Assembly: GCA_963765285.1 (NCBI GenBank)
Contig: CAVXVR010000008.1
Span: 124,001 to 188,000 of the forward strand
DNA: 64,000 bases
Source: CAVWZH01 sp963765285
GTDB lineage: Bacteria > Acidobacteriota > Terriglobia > Terriglobales > Acidobacteriaceae
Direction of reading: 5' to 3'
Under the pieces are notes generated by a model. That model had not been told where the DNA came from. It was given only the letters and a program-made list of their open reading frames with translations, and ran no database searches. Positions 51,677-60,766 of this stretch are shown here, in pieces. Both the position numbers and the translations under genes were made by a program. Numbering within the stretch: the first letter of the stretch is position 1; the number at the start of each line of letters is the position of its first letter.

Positions 51677-53133
51677 AAATTTGCGTGCTCGGACTAGATT
51701 GCGCTGCGCCAGAGATTGTTTTCGGCGACGAGCGCCTGGTAAATCTGCGCCGCCTGATGGATCTGGGTGTCTACGGCAGATTGCAGAGCGTCATTCCCCC
51801 GATCACCGTTCCCGCGTGGATGTGCATGAGCACCAGCCAGGATCCCGGCTCACTAGGCGTCTACGGTTTTCGCAACCGCTCCGATCATTCCTACGACAAG
51901 CTTGCCTTCGCGAACTCGCAATCCATCAAAGCCCTCGCCATCTGGGACCAGTTGGCGCGCGAAGGGAAGAAGTCGATCATCGTAGGTGTTCCACCGAATT
52001 ATCCACCGCGGCGCGTGAACGGCATCAGCATTGGCTGCTTCCTGACGCCCGATACAGTCAAGAACGACTTCGTCTATCCGCCCGCAATGAAGCAGAAAAT
52101 TACTGAACTGGTCGGCGAATACCCCGTCGATGTAAAGAATTTTCGCACCGACCGCAAAGACTGGCTGAAAGACGAGATCTTCCGCATGAGCGAGAAGCAG
52201 TGGAAAGTCGTGCGCTGGATGCTGGCCGAGCAGGAATGGGACTACTTCCACTTCGTCGACATTGGCCTCGATCGGATGCACCACGGATTCTGGAATTATT
52301 TCGATCCCAAACACCGGCAGTTTCAGCCGGGAAATCCGTACCAGGATGCGATCCCCGAATACTATCGCTGGCTCGACGACCAGATCGGGGCCGTGCTCGA
52401 GTTATTGAGTGACGACACCATCATCCTCATCGTGTCCGATCACGGAGCTCAGCGCCTGGATGGCGGCGTGGCTATTAACGAATGGTTGATCCGCGAGGGT
52501 TTGCTGGTGCTCAACGAGTATCCTTCTGTGCTCACGCCTTTCGAGAAGCTCAATGTAAATTGGAGCAAAACCAAAGTATGGAGCGAAGGTGGTTATTACG
52601 CGCGCGTGTTCTTTAACGTGCAAGGACGCGAGCCCCAAGGTGTGATTCCTGCCGGCGAATACGACTCTTTCCAGAACGAAATGAAAGCCCGCCTTGAGGC
52701 TATACCAGACGACAAGGGGCAGCCCATGAATTCCCTGGTCTTCAAGCCGAAAGACCTTTATCGCAACGTGCGCAACATCGCTCCGGATCTGATTGTTCAC
52801 TTCGGCGGGCTTTACTGGCGCTCGATCGGCACGGTCGGCCATGCCAAGATCCACGTGCAAGAAAACGACACAGGACCGGACGGCTGCAACCACGCGCAGT
52901 ACGGCATGTTCATTCTGGCTGCGCCCAATTGCCCGCTGAACGGCGAGTACGAAGGCGCTCGGTTGCTGGATATCGCGCCCACGCTATTGGATCTGGCGGG
53001 ATACGAGATTCCCGACAGCATGCAAGGGCGATCTTTGGTTGCGGGTATGGAAAAGAAAAGCCCGAACACCGGGCCCGACAGTGAGGGCGACAAGGCCATT
53101 CATGAACGCCTCGCCGGGCTGGGATACGTCTAA
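51673..53133 (+). CDS. Second alkaline-phosphatase-superfamily protein
   Basis: The 486-residue protein is a relative of its upstream neighbour: CVLGLDCAAPEIVFGD, PPITVPAWMCMSTSQDPG, YFHFVDIGLDRMHHGFW, IILIVSDHGAQRLDGGVAIN and DIAPTLLDLAGYEIPDSMQG. The conserved Asp and His metal ligands are present. The nucleophile position in the first metal loop appears to be Thr in ITVPAW. Presence of two adjacent paralogues suggests action on related substrates, perhaps lipid- or polysaccharide-linked phosphates given the EPS locus next door; this is an inference. Confidence 0.85.
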   Translation: MKICVLGLDCAAPEIVFGDERLVNLRRLMDLGVYGRLQSVIPPITVPAWMCMSTSQDPGSLGVYGFRNRSDHSYDKLAFANSQSIKALAIWDQLAREGKKSIIVGVPPNYPPRRVNGISIGCFLTPDTVKNDFVYPPAMKQKITELVGEYPVDVKNFRTDRKDWLKDEIFRMSEKQWKVVRWMLAEQEWDYFHFVDIGLDRMHHGFWNYFDPKHRQFQPGNPYQDAIPEYYRWLDDQIGAVLELLSDDTIILIVSDHGAQRLDGGVAINEWLIREGLLVLNEYPSVLTPFEKLNVNWSKTKVWSEGGYYARVFFNVQGREPQGVIPAGEYDSFQNEMKARLEAIPDDKGQPMNSLVFKPKDLYRNVRNIAPDLIVHFGGLYWRSIGTVGHAKIHVQENDTGPDGCNHAQYGMFILAAPNCPLNGEYEGARLLDIAPTLLDLAGYEIPDSMQGRSLVAGMEKKSPNTGPDSEGDKAIHERLAGLGYV

Positions 53134-53156
53134 GTTGTCGACAGTTGCCGGCTGCT

Positions 53157-55469
53157 TTAGCCGTGCAGTTGCGACAGAACCTTCTTTACATCGGCGGCAC
53201 TGGAATAATTCGGGCTGATCTTCAGCACGAGTTCCAAATGATGGCGGGCCAGCGACGGATCATCGATCTTCGCGTAGGCCAATCCGAGATGGTAATGGAC
53301 GGTCGGGTCGTCCGGCATCTTGTTCTTTTCTGCTAAACGCAGCGCTTCCATGAAAAGATCAATCGCCGACTTGTAGGCGCCTTTCTGGTAGAAAACCCAG
53401 CCCAGCGTGTCGGCTGCGTTGGGCGAGTCGGGCAATCCGCGCCGGGCGGTCTGTGCCAGGGACATGGCCACATCGACGTTCCCGCCCGTTTCCAGCATGA
53501 CATAGGCCAGATTGTTCGATGCTGTTGGGTCGTCGGCTTTCAGATCCAGGGCCTTCTGATAGGCCTGCCGGGCGCTTGCCCAATCCTGTTTGGTTTCGTA
53601 CAGTTCGCCGAGCAGAATGTAAAAGGCGCTTTCCTGTGGGTTGTCCTGCGCGGATTTTTGATATGTGGCGATGGCCTCATCAATCGACCCTTTTGCCACT
53701 TGCGCTCGGCCCAGTTTTGCCCAGGCATCAGCGTTGTTCTTGTCCAGCTCGCAGGCTTTCTTCAGCGCTGCCTCGGCTCCCGCAGGGTCCTTCTTGCCAT
53801 CCAGCAGGACGGTACCCAGCAGATCGTAGAAAATGCTGTTATTGGGGACCTTGGTGATCTGCGTATTCACAACGGCCACGGCTTTGTCCACTTGCTTCTG
53901 CACCAGGTATGTGTTCACCAGTCCGTTGAGGGCATCGGCCGAGTTCGGTTCCCGGTCGAGCGCCTGCTGATAGGCCTTTTCTGCTTCGTTGAACTGTTTC
54001 TGGGTGATCCGCAAGTTCCCCAACTGGATATATCCGGCTGCCCGTTGCGGAGCTATCTCAATCGCCTTCTTGATGTCGGCCTCGGCGCTGGAGAATTGTT
54101 TACGGTTGATAAAGGAAAGCGCCCGCAGTACATAGCCGTCGGGCGATCCAGGTTGCAACCGGATAATCTGTTCGGCGTTTTGTTGCAGGGCTCCCATGTC
54201 CTGCTGACGTAACGCCGCGTCGGCGAGAGCACGATAGGCCTCGGACAAATCTCGCTGTAAGCGTACCGCTTCGCGCCACTCGTTTTCGGCGCGCGCCAGA
54301 TTGCCCAACTGATAAAAAGCCAGTCCCAGGTGATAGTGCGCCACTCCATTTTCAGGATAATTCTTGACTGCAGTCTCCAGAGTATGGGTCGCCTCTTCGG
54401 CGTGCCCATTGCGAATCTGGATCTGCCCCCGGTAGACCAGGCCTTCGTAGTCGTTGGGCGCGGCTTTAAGAATTTCGTCGTTCAGTTTGGTCGCTTCATC
54501 CAGACGGTTTCTGAGAATGAGCAACTGTACGTAGTACTTGGTCACCTGGAGATCTTTGGGATGGTCTCGATGCAGTGAGGCATATTCATCTGTGGCTTTG
54601 TCCAGGTCGCCCGTCGCGAAGTAGAAGTCGCCCAGGATCGGATAAGCTTTGGGATTGTCAGGCAGATCGTGCTTGGTCTGCTTCAAGAATTCCACGGCCT
54701 CGTCTTTTCTGCCTTCCATCAGATACAGACGGGCCAGGGCAATTCGCGGATCGGGGTCCCTGGGATCGACTTGAATAGCCCGGCGAAATTGCTGCTCCGC
54801 TTCAGGCAAGCGGTTTCGCTCCGCATAGTACGTGCCTAAAGCCAACTGCGCCCTCATCCCCCGAGGATTGAGCGCCACCGCCTTTTTCAAGTTACCCTCC
54901 GCAGCTTCCGGCTGCGTGGTCATCTGATACACCGCCAAATTCAGGTAGGTCTCCCAGCGGTTCGGGTCCAGGGTGATCGCCTTCTGAATCTCTTGAATTG
55001 CTGCCGGCAAGTTGCCCTGTGCCGCGAGCAGGTGGGCGAACGCTTCGTGGGCCAACCCGTTGTTCGGTTCTTTTGCCAGCACCGTGTCGATTTGCTCCTG
55101 CGCCTGACTCAGACGGCTCCGGTCCTCCTGGCTCCCGGCGATTAGTAGGTTGGCCATGTCCAGTCGAGCAGGGTAATTTTCCGGTTGAAGTTGTACGGTG
55201 CGATCAAGTTCGATGAAGGCGTTTGACCACTCATTCAGCTTCAGGTAGGCCTGCGAAAGCTGGTAGTGGGCGTCGCCAAAGCGGTTGTCGATCTGGATGG
55301 CGTTCTGAAATTGGATGGCCGCTTCGCGATACTTACCCTTCTCGAAGTAGTGTTGTCCGCTCTCGAAGTATTTCTGCTTGCGCGCGTTGGGATCGCGGGT
55401 GCAGCCGCTCCATAGAATTGCAATCCATCCCAGGGTAAGAACCAAGCGAAACAACCGACCATGCCTCAT
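53157..55469 (-). CDS. TPR-repeat lipoprotein of the exosortase/EPS locus (PrsT-like)
   Basis: The 770-residue protein has a lipoprotein signal (VLTLGWIAILWSGC, lipobox Cys) and then about 20 tetratricopeptide repeats (for example YFEKGKYREAAIQFQNAIQI, AEKAYQQALDREPNSADALN, VHYHLGLAYAKIDDPSLARH). Large TPR lipoproteins of this type accompany exosortase and PEP-CTERM exopolysaccharide clusters. It probably sits in the periplasm or outer membrane as a scaffold for polymer export. It lies downstream of xrtA and the EpsI-like gene on the minus strand; a 172-base gap to the EpsI-like gene shows nothing notable. Confidence 0.85.
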   Translation of the reverse strand: MRHGRLFRLVLTLGWIAILWSGCTRDPNARKQKYFESGQHYFEKGKYREAAIQFQNAIQIDNRFGDAHYQLSQAYLKLNEWSNAFIELDRTVQLQPENYPARLDMANLLIAGSQEDRSRLSQAQEQIDTVLAKEPNNGLAHEAFAHLLAAQGNLPAAIQEIQKAITLDPNRWETYLNLAVYQMTTQPEAAEGNLKKAVALNPRGMRAQLALGTYYAERNRLPEAEQQFRRAIQVDPRDPDPRIALARLYLMEGRKDEAVEFLKQTKHDLPDNPKAYPILGDFYFATGDLDKATDEYASLHRDHPKDLQVTKYYVQLLILRNRLDEATKLNDEILKAAPNDYEGLVYRGQIQIRNGHAEEATHTLETAVKNYPENGVAHYHLGLAFYQLGNLARAENEWREAVRLQRDLSEAYRALADAALRQQDMGALQQNAEQIIRLQPGSPDGYVLRALSFINRKQFSSAEADIKKAIEIAPQRAAGYIQLGNLRITQKQFNEAEKAYQQALDREPNSADALNGLVNTYLVQKQVDKAVAVVNTQITKVPNNSIFYDLLGTVLLDGKKDPAGAEAALKKACELDKNNADAWAKLGRAQVAKGSIDEAIATYQKSAQDNPQESAFYILLGELYETKQDWASARQAYQKALDLKADDPTASNNLAYVMLETGGNVDVAMSLAQTARRGLPDSPNAADTLGWVFYQKGAYKSAIDLFMEALRLAEKNKMPDDPTVHYHLGLAYAKIDDPSLARHHLELVLKISPNYSSAADVKKVLSQLHG

Positions 55470-55641
55470 TGACAGTCTCCACTGCGAGCGTGTTCCATCC
55501 CAGTGACCATTGACTAAAGGTAATCCGTTATGCCCAACCCAGAAAGGTTACTCTCGTACCGCCCGTGTCCACGGCCAGAATACCTCGGCCGGAGGCCACT
55601 GAAAGTTCGGCTACCCGTCCGTCCCGCAACTTCTGGATCGG

Positions 55642-56289
55642 CTACCGCGGCACATAAGCCCCGAGATGGGGAACCAGATTGGCCACGAAACCCAGCAGGC
55701 GGGCTTGAGCGGAATCCACGGATTCCCCTGCTGCCAGGGGCGTGACAACCCGGATCAGCGAGCCATCGCTGCGATTCAGCCGTATCGAATCCGCCACCAG
55801 GTAGTACTTTGCCCAGTATTCACTGGCGACGGAACGGTCGTGTGCCAAATACCAATACAACACCAATTGGCGCGCCCCTCGTTTCGCGATCACATAGCGG
55901 TTCACAGGAAACGCTGCTTGTCCCGGCAACGAAACTGTGAGATGGCTCGACTGCACGGGCAGCCAGCCTGAGCCAGGCAGGCAATGCTTGGGAGAGTGAA
56001 TCGTGTCGCCGGTGCGTTGGCTGGGAAAATAGGCGATGAATAAATCGATGCTCGACTCTTCGTTCTTCTGGTTCTCGTAGATGCGGCGCAGGAAATCGCC
56101 CGGGCCCAGCACGCGTAGCTCGTCCTCAGAGATGGGTAGGTCAGTCCCCGTCCATGAGCCAAGCTGGGCCGGAAAAGATCGGAGCGGCTCCCGGGGAGGA
56201 ATGATTTCGCCACGGCTGCGCCCGTGCAAGAAAAGCGCGGTCGCCGCGAACAGCAGCGCGGCCAACGTGAATCGGACATGCGAACTCAT
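55642..56289 (-). CDS. EpsI-family protein (exosortase-associated)
   Basis: The 215-residue protein has an N-terminal hydrophobic signal (FTLAALLFAATALFLHG) and the EpsI/DUF3485 pattern: LRSFPAQLGSWTGTDLPISE, IDLFIAYFPSQRTGDTIHSP, KHCLPGSGW, and LVLYWYLAHDRSVASEYWAK. EpsI is fused to or encoded beside exosortases and is needed for exopolysaccharide formation in other bacteria; its biochemical role is unclear. It overlaps the exosortase gene by four bases. Confidence 0.88.
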   Translation of the reverse strand: MSSHVRFTLAALLFAATALFLHGRSRGEIIPPREPLRSFPAQLGSWTGTDLPISEDELRVLGPGDFLRRIYENQKNEESSIDLFIAYFPSQRTGDTIHSPKHCLPGSGWLPVQSSHLTVSLPGQAAFPVNRYVIAKRGARQLVLYWYLAHDRSVASEYWAKYYLVADSIRLNRSDGSLIRVVTPLAAGESVDSAQARLLGFVANLVPHLGAYVPR

Positions 56290-57263
56290 ACTCGAGCTTT
56301 ATCCTTCTTGAATTCCATGGTCAACAGTTTGTGCACCAGGTAGAGCATCGCCAGCGCGGCCACAAAAATGAGCCAGCCGGAAAACAGATGAAAAAATCCT
56401 TCGGCCTTGTCCGGGTTCCAGTATTGCACGAGCAGGCCGGTCCCTACGATGCGGAGGCTGTTCGCCAGGACCACAATCGGCAATGAGGCGATGGCCAAAA
56501 CCACGCGCACCCAAACCCGCGTTTCCATCAGATATCCGTAGATCACCGCCAGAGTCAGGAGCGAAACCAGGGAACGAATGCCGCTGCACGCCTCCGCAAC
56601 TTCCAGGGCCATCGCCGGCAGATTAATCACGTTCCCTTCCCGCAGAACCGGGACACCGCAGAGCGGCAACACCGTCGCGGAGATCTTGGAGGCCAGAATC
56701 TGCAGGGGGAACGTAATCTGATTAAACACGATAGCCGGCAATGGAATCATCAAAACCAGGAAGGCCCAGGGAAACAAGACGGCGCGGAAGTATGTCCATC
56801 CAAAAAACAAAATGACCAGCCCTGCAAGAGCTAAAAGGAACGAAAAGCGGGAAAGAAACAGCTCGGCTCCCAGGTCTCCCATGACCAGCGCCCCGAGAGC
56901 GATGGCAATCACCGGCAGTCCCCACCAGGACGGGCGATGAGGCAAAGCGGCTAGCTTGGCCCGATTCTGCCAAAGCACAAACAGGGAAAAGGCGGGAACA
57001 AAGAAGCCGTGGGAAAAATTAGGATCGTGCTCCCATTGGCGGACCAGTTGGACGAGGACAGAATAATAGACCCAACCCAGCAGGATCCCTAAGACCACCA
57101 TCTGCCAGCGTGCCAGGTGCGCGGACACAGTTTTCTCGATCGGGGCTGGAACCGTTTCGATTTGTGCCAAATGACCCACGACTAAGACTGGCACGTGCAG
57201 CGACGCATGGCCACAGAATATGCGAACTCTCCCTTGGCTTGCAATCGAATGCCCATCCCCCAT
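56286..57263 (-). CDS. xrtA: Exosortase (XrtA/EpsH-like)
   Basis: An integral membrane transpeptidase-like protein with about eight helices. The catalytic residues are Cys in ALEVAEACSGIRSLVSL, Arg in VLANSLRIVGTG and His in FFHLFSGWL. It would process PEP-CTERM-type sorting signals and transfer proteins to the envelope or EPS. The start is uncertain. ATG 57263 gives 325 residues, ATG 57335 gives 349, and GTG 57179 gives 297, which is closest to usual length and starts just before helix 1. No PEP-CTERM substrate gene is visible in this window. Confidence 0.88.
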   Translation of the reverse strand: MGDGHSIASQGRVRIFCGHASLHVPVLVVGHLAQIETVPAPIEKTVSAHLARWQMVVLGILLGWVYYSVLVQLVRQWEHDPNFSHGFFVPAFSLFVLWQNRAKLAALPHRPSWWGLPVIAIALGALVMGDLGAELFLSRFSFLLALAGLVILFFGWTYFRAVLFPWAFLVLMIPLPAIVFNQITFPLQILASKISATVLPLCGVPVLREGNVINLPAMALEVAEACSGIRSLVSLLTLAVIYGYLMETRVWVRVVLAIASLPIVVLANSLRIVGTGLLVQYWNPDKAEGFFHLFSGWLIFVAALAMLYLVHKLLTMEFKKDKARV

Positions 57264-57506
57264 GCTACTTTTCCCCAGCATCTTTCTGTCGGCCCCAAGA
57301 GACTGATCGAGAAGGGGTGAATGCGCCGGCATCATGGGGTAAGACGATTTCCTGTGGTGCGGCGAGGCCGAATCCTCTGCCCCGCGGCCGTGCTACGTCC
57401 TTTGTTAGTGCTTGGTTAGGAGCGATCGTCTTTTGTCGCGCAGCCATCGAGTCCTGCTGGGCACCACAGAATGTGAAAAAAGTTTCCCTTTTCTCCCGTT
57501 TAGGGT

Positions 57507-57531
57507 AGGTTTAGGGATCGGAGCTAAACCT
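57507..57531. repeat. Inverted repeat in the divergent EPS promoter region
   Basis: AGGTTTAG (57507-57514) and CTAAACCT (57524-57531) form a perfect 8-base inverted repeat with a nine-base centre. It lies about 85 bases before the AAA+ regulator gene, in the 57264-57615 gap between the divergent exosortase and EPS operons. An AT-rich block follows at 57556-57590. It could be an operator. No consensus promoter is clear in the gap. Confidence 0.45.
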
Positions 57532-57615
57532 CCAAACGACCTGCAGATTGCGACGTATATCGTTGAAAATAAATACATTTAATTTGTAGTCATCGGGGAT
57601 AACTGGGTTGACCGT

Positions 57616-58650
57616 ATGGCAGTTGCCTTGCAGCAAAGAGGGCTCAGGACTGATCCGGCGAAGGTACGCTTTCTTCCTCCGCACAGCCGAAAGGTTCAAC
57701 GAATGGGTCAAAATCTAACCGGAAACCGTGCGCCCTCGGGTCTGAGCTCCGAACTTGGCGACTCGCCAGGGAGCTTTGTGAGTGCTCTCAGCCCAAGCAT
57801 GCGAGCCGTCGAAGCGGTGATCCGTGAGCTGGCCCAGAATAGGGTTCCTGTGCTCCTTCTGGCGGAGCCAGGGGCAGGCAAACGGACGACGGCTCGGCGC
57901 ATCCACGGACTGTGTGGCTATCCGCCCGAGCGGTTTCATGTTGTGCCCTGCATCCGGCTGACCCCGGAGCAATTGTGGGGCAGCGACGACCCCTGGCAGC
58001 AGCCGGGAACGGTTTTTCTGGAGGAAGTCGGAGATTTGGCGGCCGAATGTCAGGCTAAGCTGGTGGAGCGTCTTTTCCGCCTGAACGGTGAGGGAGATGA
58101 CGCAGTCGGGCCACGGCTGATTTGTGGCAGCTGGCGGGATCTGGAAACAGAAGTCCGGTCGGGACGATTCCGGGAGGATCTGTATTACCGGATCAGCGGC
58201 GTGTGTCTGCGCTTGCCTCCCCTGCGCCAACGCAAGGAAGACCTCGTTTCTCTCACTGAGTTCTTCCTCGCCCGACAGGCGGAAGAATTTCACCGGGCCG
58301 TGCCCGCGCTGACGGCACAGACCCGGCAACTGTTCCACGACTACGCGTGGCCTGGAAATGTGCGGGAGTTGGAGGACGTGACGCGAGCGATTGTGGCCTT
58401 GGGGGATGAAGCGCTGGCCATGGGCGGATTGCGCGCCGTGCTGACCAAGTCTGACCACTCGAGCAACGGGGAGAGAGTTTCTTTGAAGCAAGCGGCCCGG
58501 GCGGCCTCGCGAGAAGCAGAAAAAAAGCTGATTCTCAAAGTGCTGACCCGGACGCGATGGAACCGGCGCCGGGCGGCGCAGGAGTTGCAAATCAGTTATA
58601 AGGCGCTTCTCTACAAGTTGAAGCAAATCGGTTGCAGCGATGTGTCGTAG
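57616..58650 (+). CDS. AAA+ NtrC-like regulator lacking the GAFTGA loop
   Basis: From ATG 57616 the product is 344 residues; ATG 57703 is an alternative. It resembles the central and C-terminal parts of sigma-54 activators: Walker A-like LLAEPGAGKRTTARRIHG, Walker B FLEEVGDLAAECQAKLVE, FREDLYYRISGVCLRLPPLR, YAWPGNVRELEDVTRA, and a Fis-type helix-turn-helix (RRRAAQELQISYKALLYKL). About 23 residues between LTPEQL and GTVFLEE are missing compared with NtrC, including the GAFTGA loop that contacts sigma-54. There is no receiver domain. It is first in the EPS operon, so it likely controls it, perhaps as a repressor or sigma-70-type regulator. Confidence 0.85.
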   Translation: MAVALQQRGLRTDPAKVRFLPPHSRKVQRMGQNLTGNRAPSGLSSELGDSPGSFVSALSPSMRAVEAVIRELAQNRVPVLLLAEPGAGKRTTARRIHGLCGYPPERFHVVPCIRLTPEQLWGSDDPWQQPGTVFLEEVGDLAAECQAKLVERLFRLNGEGDDAVGPRLICGSWRDLETEVRSGRFREDLYYRISGVCLRLPPLRQRKEDLVSLTEFFLARQAEEFHRAVPALTAQTRQLFHDYAWPGNVRELEDVTRAIVALGDEALAMGGLRAVLTKSDHSSNGERVSLKQAARAASREAEKKLILKVLTRTRWNRRRAAQELQISYKALLYKLKQIGCSDVS

Positions 58651-58665
58651 TCGTCAGGAGATGGA

Positions 58666-59271
58666 ATGAACTGGAATATCAGATGGGTTGTTGGAGGGCT
58701 GCTTATGCTGGCCGCTGCCGGGGTCTGGGCCCAGGACGCCAGCACAGACAAAACTAAGCCGGCGTCGCCAGCGGAGAACACGGCGAACCAGGCGACTTAC
58801 GTGATCGGCGCCGACGACACTCTGCACATCGATGTCTGGAAAGAACCCGACCTGACTGCGACCCTGCCCGTCCGTCCCGATGGCATGATCTCGCTGCCCC
58901 TGCTCAACGATGTCCAGGCCGCGGGGTTGACCCCGATGGAACTGGCAACCAGAATCACGGAGAAACTGAAGAAGTATCTTGCGGACCCGCGGGTCACCGT
59001 GGTGGTCACGCAGATGAACAGTCAGCGCATCTTCGTGACCGGCGAAGCCGCACACCCCGGCGCCATGACGCTGCTCCCCAATATGAACGTGCTGCAGGCG
59101 CTCGCCACTGCGGGCTTTACCCAGTTTGCCAACACCAAGGGAATTTATATCCTTCGCACCGAGAACGGAAGGCGAGTGAAGATACCCGTCAATTACCGGC
59201 AGCTGTTGAAGGGTGAAGGGGTCGATCAGAGCATCATGCTCAAGCCAGGAGACACGATTGTTGTTCCGTAA
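58666..59271 (+). CDS. Polysaccharide export protein (Wza-like, XrtA-system type)
   Basis: The 201-residue protein has a signal peptide (GLLMLAAAGVWAQ), a Poly_export domain (YVIGADDTLHIDVWKEPDLT, VRPDGMISLPLLNDVQAAGL) and one SLBB-like domain (IFVTGEAAHPGAMTL, LQALATAGFTQFAN), ending LKPGDTIVVP. It is much shorter than Wza (~380) and has no lipobox, as in other XrtA-type loci. It would form part of the outer-membrane or periplasmic exit channel. ATG 58666 follows AGGAGATGG. Confidence 0.9.
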   Translation: MNWNIRWVVGGLLMLAAAGVWAQDASTDKTKPASPAENTANQATYVIGADDTLHIDVWKEPDLTATLPVRPDGMISLPLLNDVQAAGLTPMELATRITEKLKKYLADPRVTVVVTQMNSQRIFVTGEAAHPGAMTLLPNMNVLQALATAGFTQFANTKGIYILRTENGRRVKIPVNYRQLLKGEGVDQSIMLKPGDTIVVP

Positions 59272-60730
59272 GCATGCGGTAGCGAGAACGTTCTCGTCGC
59301 TCGCGATAGGGATCGTGGCCACGCTGGCCGTGCCTGCCGCCAGCGCGCAGGCGCAGCAGCCTGCCCCGGGGAGCGCGGCTCCTCCGGCTGCTGTGGGACA
59401 AGACAACGCGTCCGCGTCTCTGGGAACGAGTGAGAACCCGCCACTTTCGGGACTGGATGAAGCGTCGCTGGAGCCGGGTGTGAGTGCCCGCAATTTTCTC
59501 CAGCCCGGTATTCAGGGGAGCCAGGCGGTGGATTCGAATATCGGGAATGATTTCGGAAAGTCGGCGGTGCATGGGGTCACCCGTCTTCTGGGAAGCCTGC
59601 TCCTGAAGCGACTCTGGAGCCGCTATGAAACTGACCTGGCCTATGTAGGCGGTGGCGCATTGTATACGGGATACTCGAGGACGGGCAGCGCGATCCAGGC
59701 CATGGATGCGCAACAGCGGATGGCTTGGCGCACCGGGCAGCTGATCGTGCGTGACGTCTTTAGTTATCTGCCGGAAGGACAGTTCGGCGCCGCGGGAGTC
59801 TGGGGCTTGAACAGCATTGGCCGGCAGTCTCTGGGCTCCGGGATTCCCGGAATCTTCAATTCCGAGCAGCTTGGCTCGCTGGGCCAGGAGCCGCGCATCA
59901 CCAATCTAGTGTTGGGCGACCTGGTGCAAGGCTTCACTCCACGGAGCGCCATGACTGTGACCGCGGGCTACGGGCTGCTTCATTTCACCGATAACAGCGC
60001 GAATTCTACTCAGACTACGCCCAGTTTCATTGACAGCAATACGGTCAATGCGCAGGTGGCTTACAACTACCAGCTCGGCCGCAGAGACCAGGTCGCTCTG
60101 CTCTATGCGTTGCAGTATTTTACTTTTCCCGACCTACCCTCGAATCTCATAGAGGAATCTGGGTCGTCTATCCGGACGAACATTATCAGCATCCTGTACG
60201 GACATCGCATCAGCGGACGGATGAATTTTTCAATCGGAGCTGGCCCGCAGTTCACCCATATCGAGAGTCCTTCGCTGGGTCCTGTGCTGGGTTCATCGAA
60301 CCGCTTAACGGCTTATGGGCATTTCCTCCTACGATATCGATTTACTCATACCGAGGTGTCACTGGCCTACAACCGTCACAACACCAATGGGTCAGGTTTT
60401 TTTCTGGGCGCAGAAAGTGACATCGGGCGTCTCTCTGCGTCCCGTCCCTTTGGGCGGAGGTGGGAGGGCACGCTGGACACGGGCTATGCCCGCAATAAGA
60501 GCCTTATATCCGCCACGACTATCCCGGGGCTCGATTCGCACGCCTTCGACCGCCTGTTTGCGGGCGGAAACCTGCGCCGGCATTTTTCGAGAGATTGGAC
60601 CGGTTATCTGGATTACCAATTCAACAATCTGATTCTTAATGGCGGAGCCTGCACGGGCACCTGCAGTTCGCAAAGGCATGTGGCCCTGGTGGGAGTGGAA
60701 TGGCATCCCCGCCCGATTCGGCTGGACTAA
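59258..60730 (+). CDS. Outer-membrane beta-barrel protein of the EPS locus
   Basis: TTG 59258, six bases after a perfect AGGAG, overlaps the previous gene and gives 490 residues with signal peptide (SSLAIGIVATLAVPAASAQA). After a low-complexity Ala/Pro linker, alternating strands run to the end (YGLLHFTDNSANSTQTT, VAYNYQLGRRDQVALLYALQ, FSIGAGPQFTHIE, TEVSLAYNRHNTNGSG, WTGYLDYQFNNLIL, VALVGVEWHP). It is probably the outer-membrane pore or a barrel assisting polymer export, comparable in position to the PEP-CTERM-system outer-membrane proteins. A longer GTG start at 59213 is possible but less likely. Confidence 0.8.
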   Translation: MLFRKHAVARTFSSLAIGIVATLAVPAASAQAQQPAPGSAAPPAAVGQDNASASLGTSENPPLSGLDEASLEPGVSARNFLQPGIQGSQAVDSNIGNDFGKSAVHGVTRLLGSLLLKRLWSRYETDLAYVGGGALYTGYSRTGSAIQAMDAQQRMAWRTGQLIVRDVFSYLPEGQFGAAGVWGLNSIGRQSLGSGIPGIFNSEQLGSLGQEPRITNLVLGDLVQGFTPRSAMTVTAGYGLLHFTDNSANSTQTTPSFIDSNTVNAQVAYNYQLGRRDQVALLYALQYFTFPDLPSNLIEESGSSIRTNIISILYGHRISGRMNFSIGAGPQFTHIESPSLGPVLGSSNRLTAYGHFLLRYRFTHTEVSLAYNRHNTNGSGFFLGAESDIGRLSASRPFGRRWEGTLDTGYARNKSLISATTIPGLDSHAFDRLFAGGNLRRHFSRDWTGYLDYQFNNLILNGGACTGTCSSQRHVALVGVEWHPRPIRLD

Positions 60731-60766
60731 TTTTGTGGCTCGTTAGAGCCAGAACGGAACACGCGC

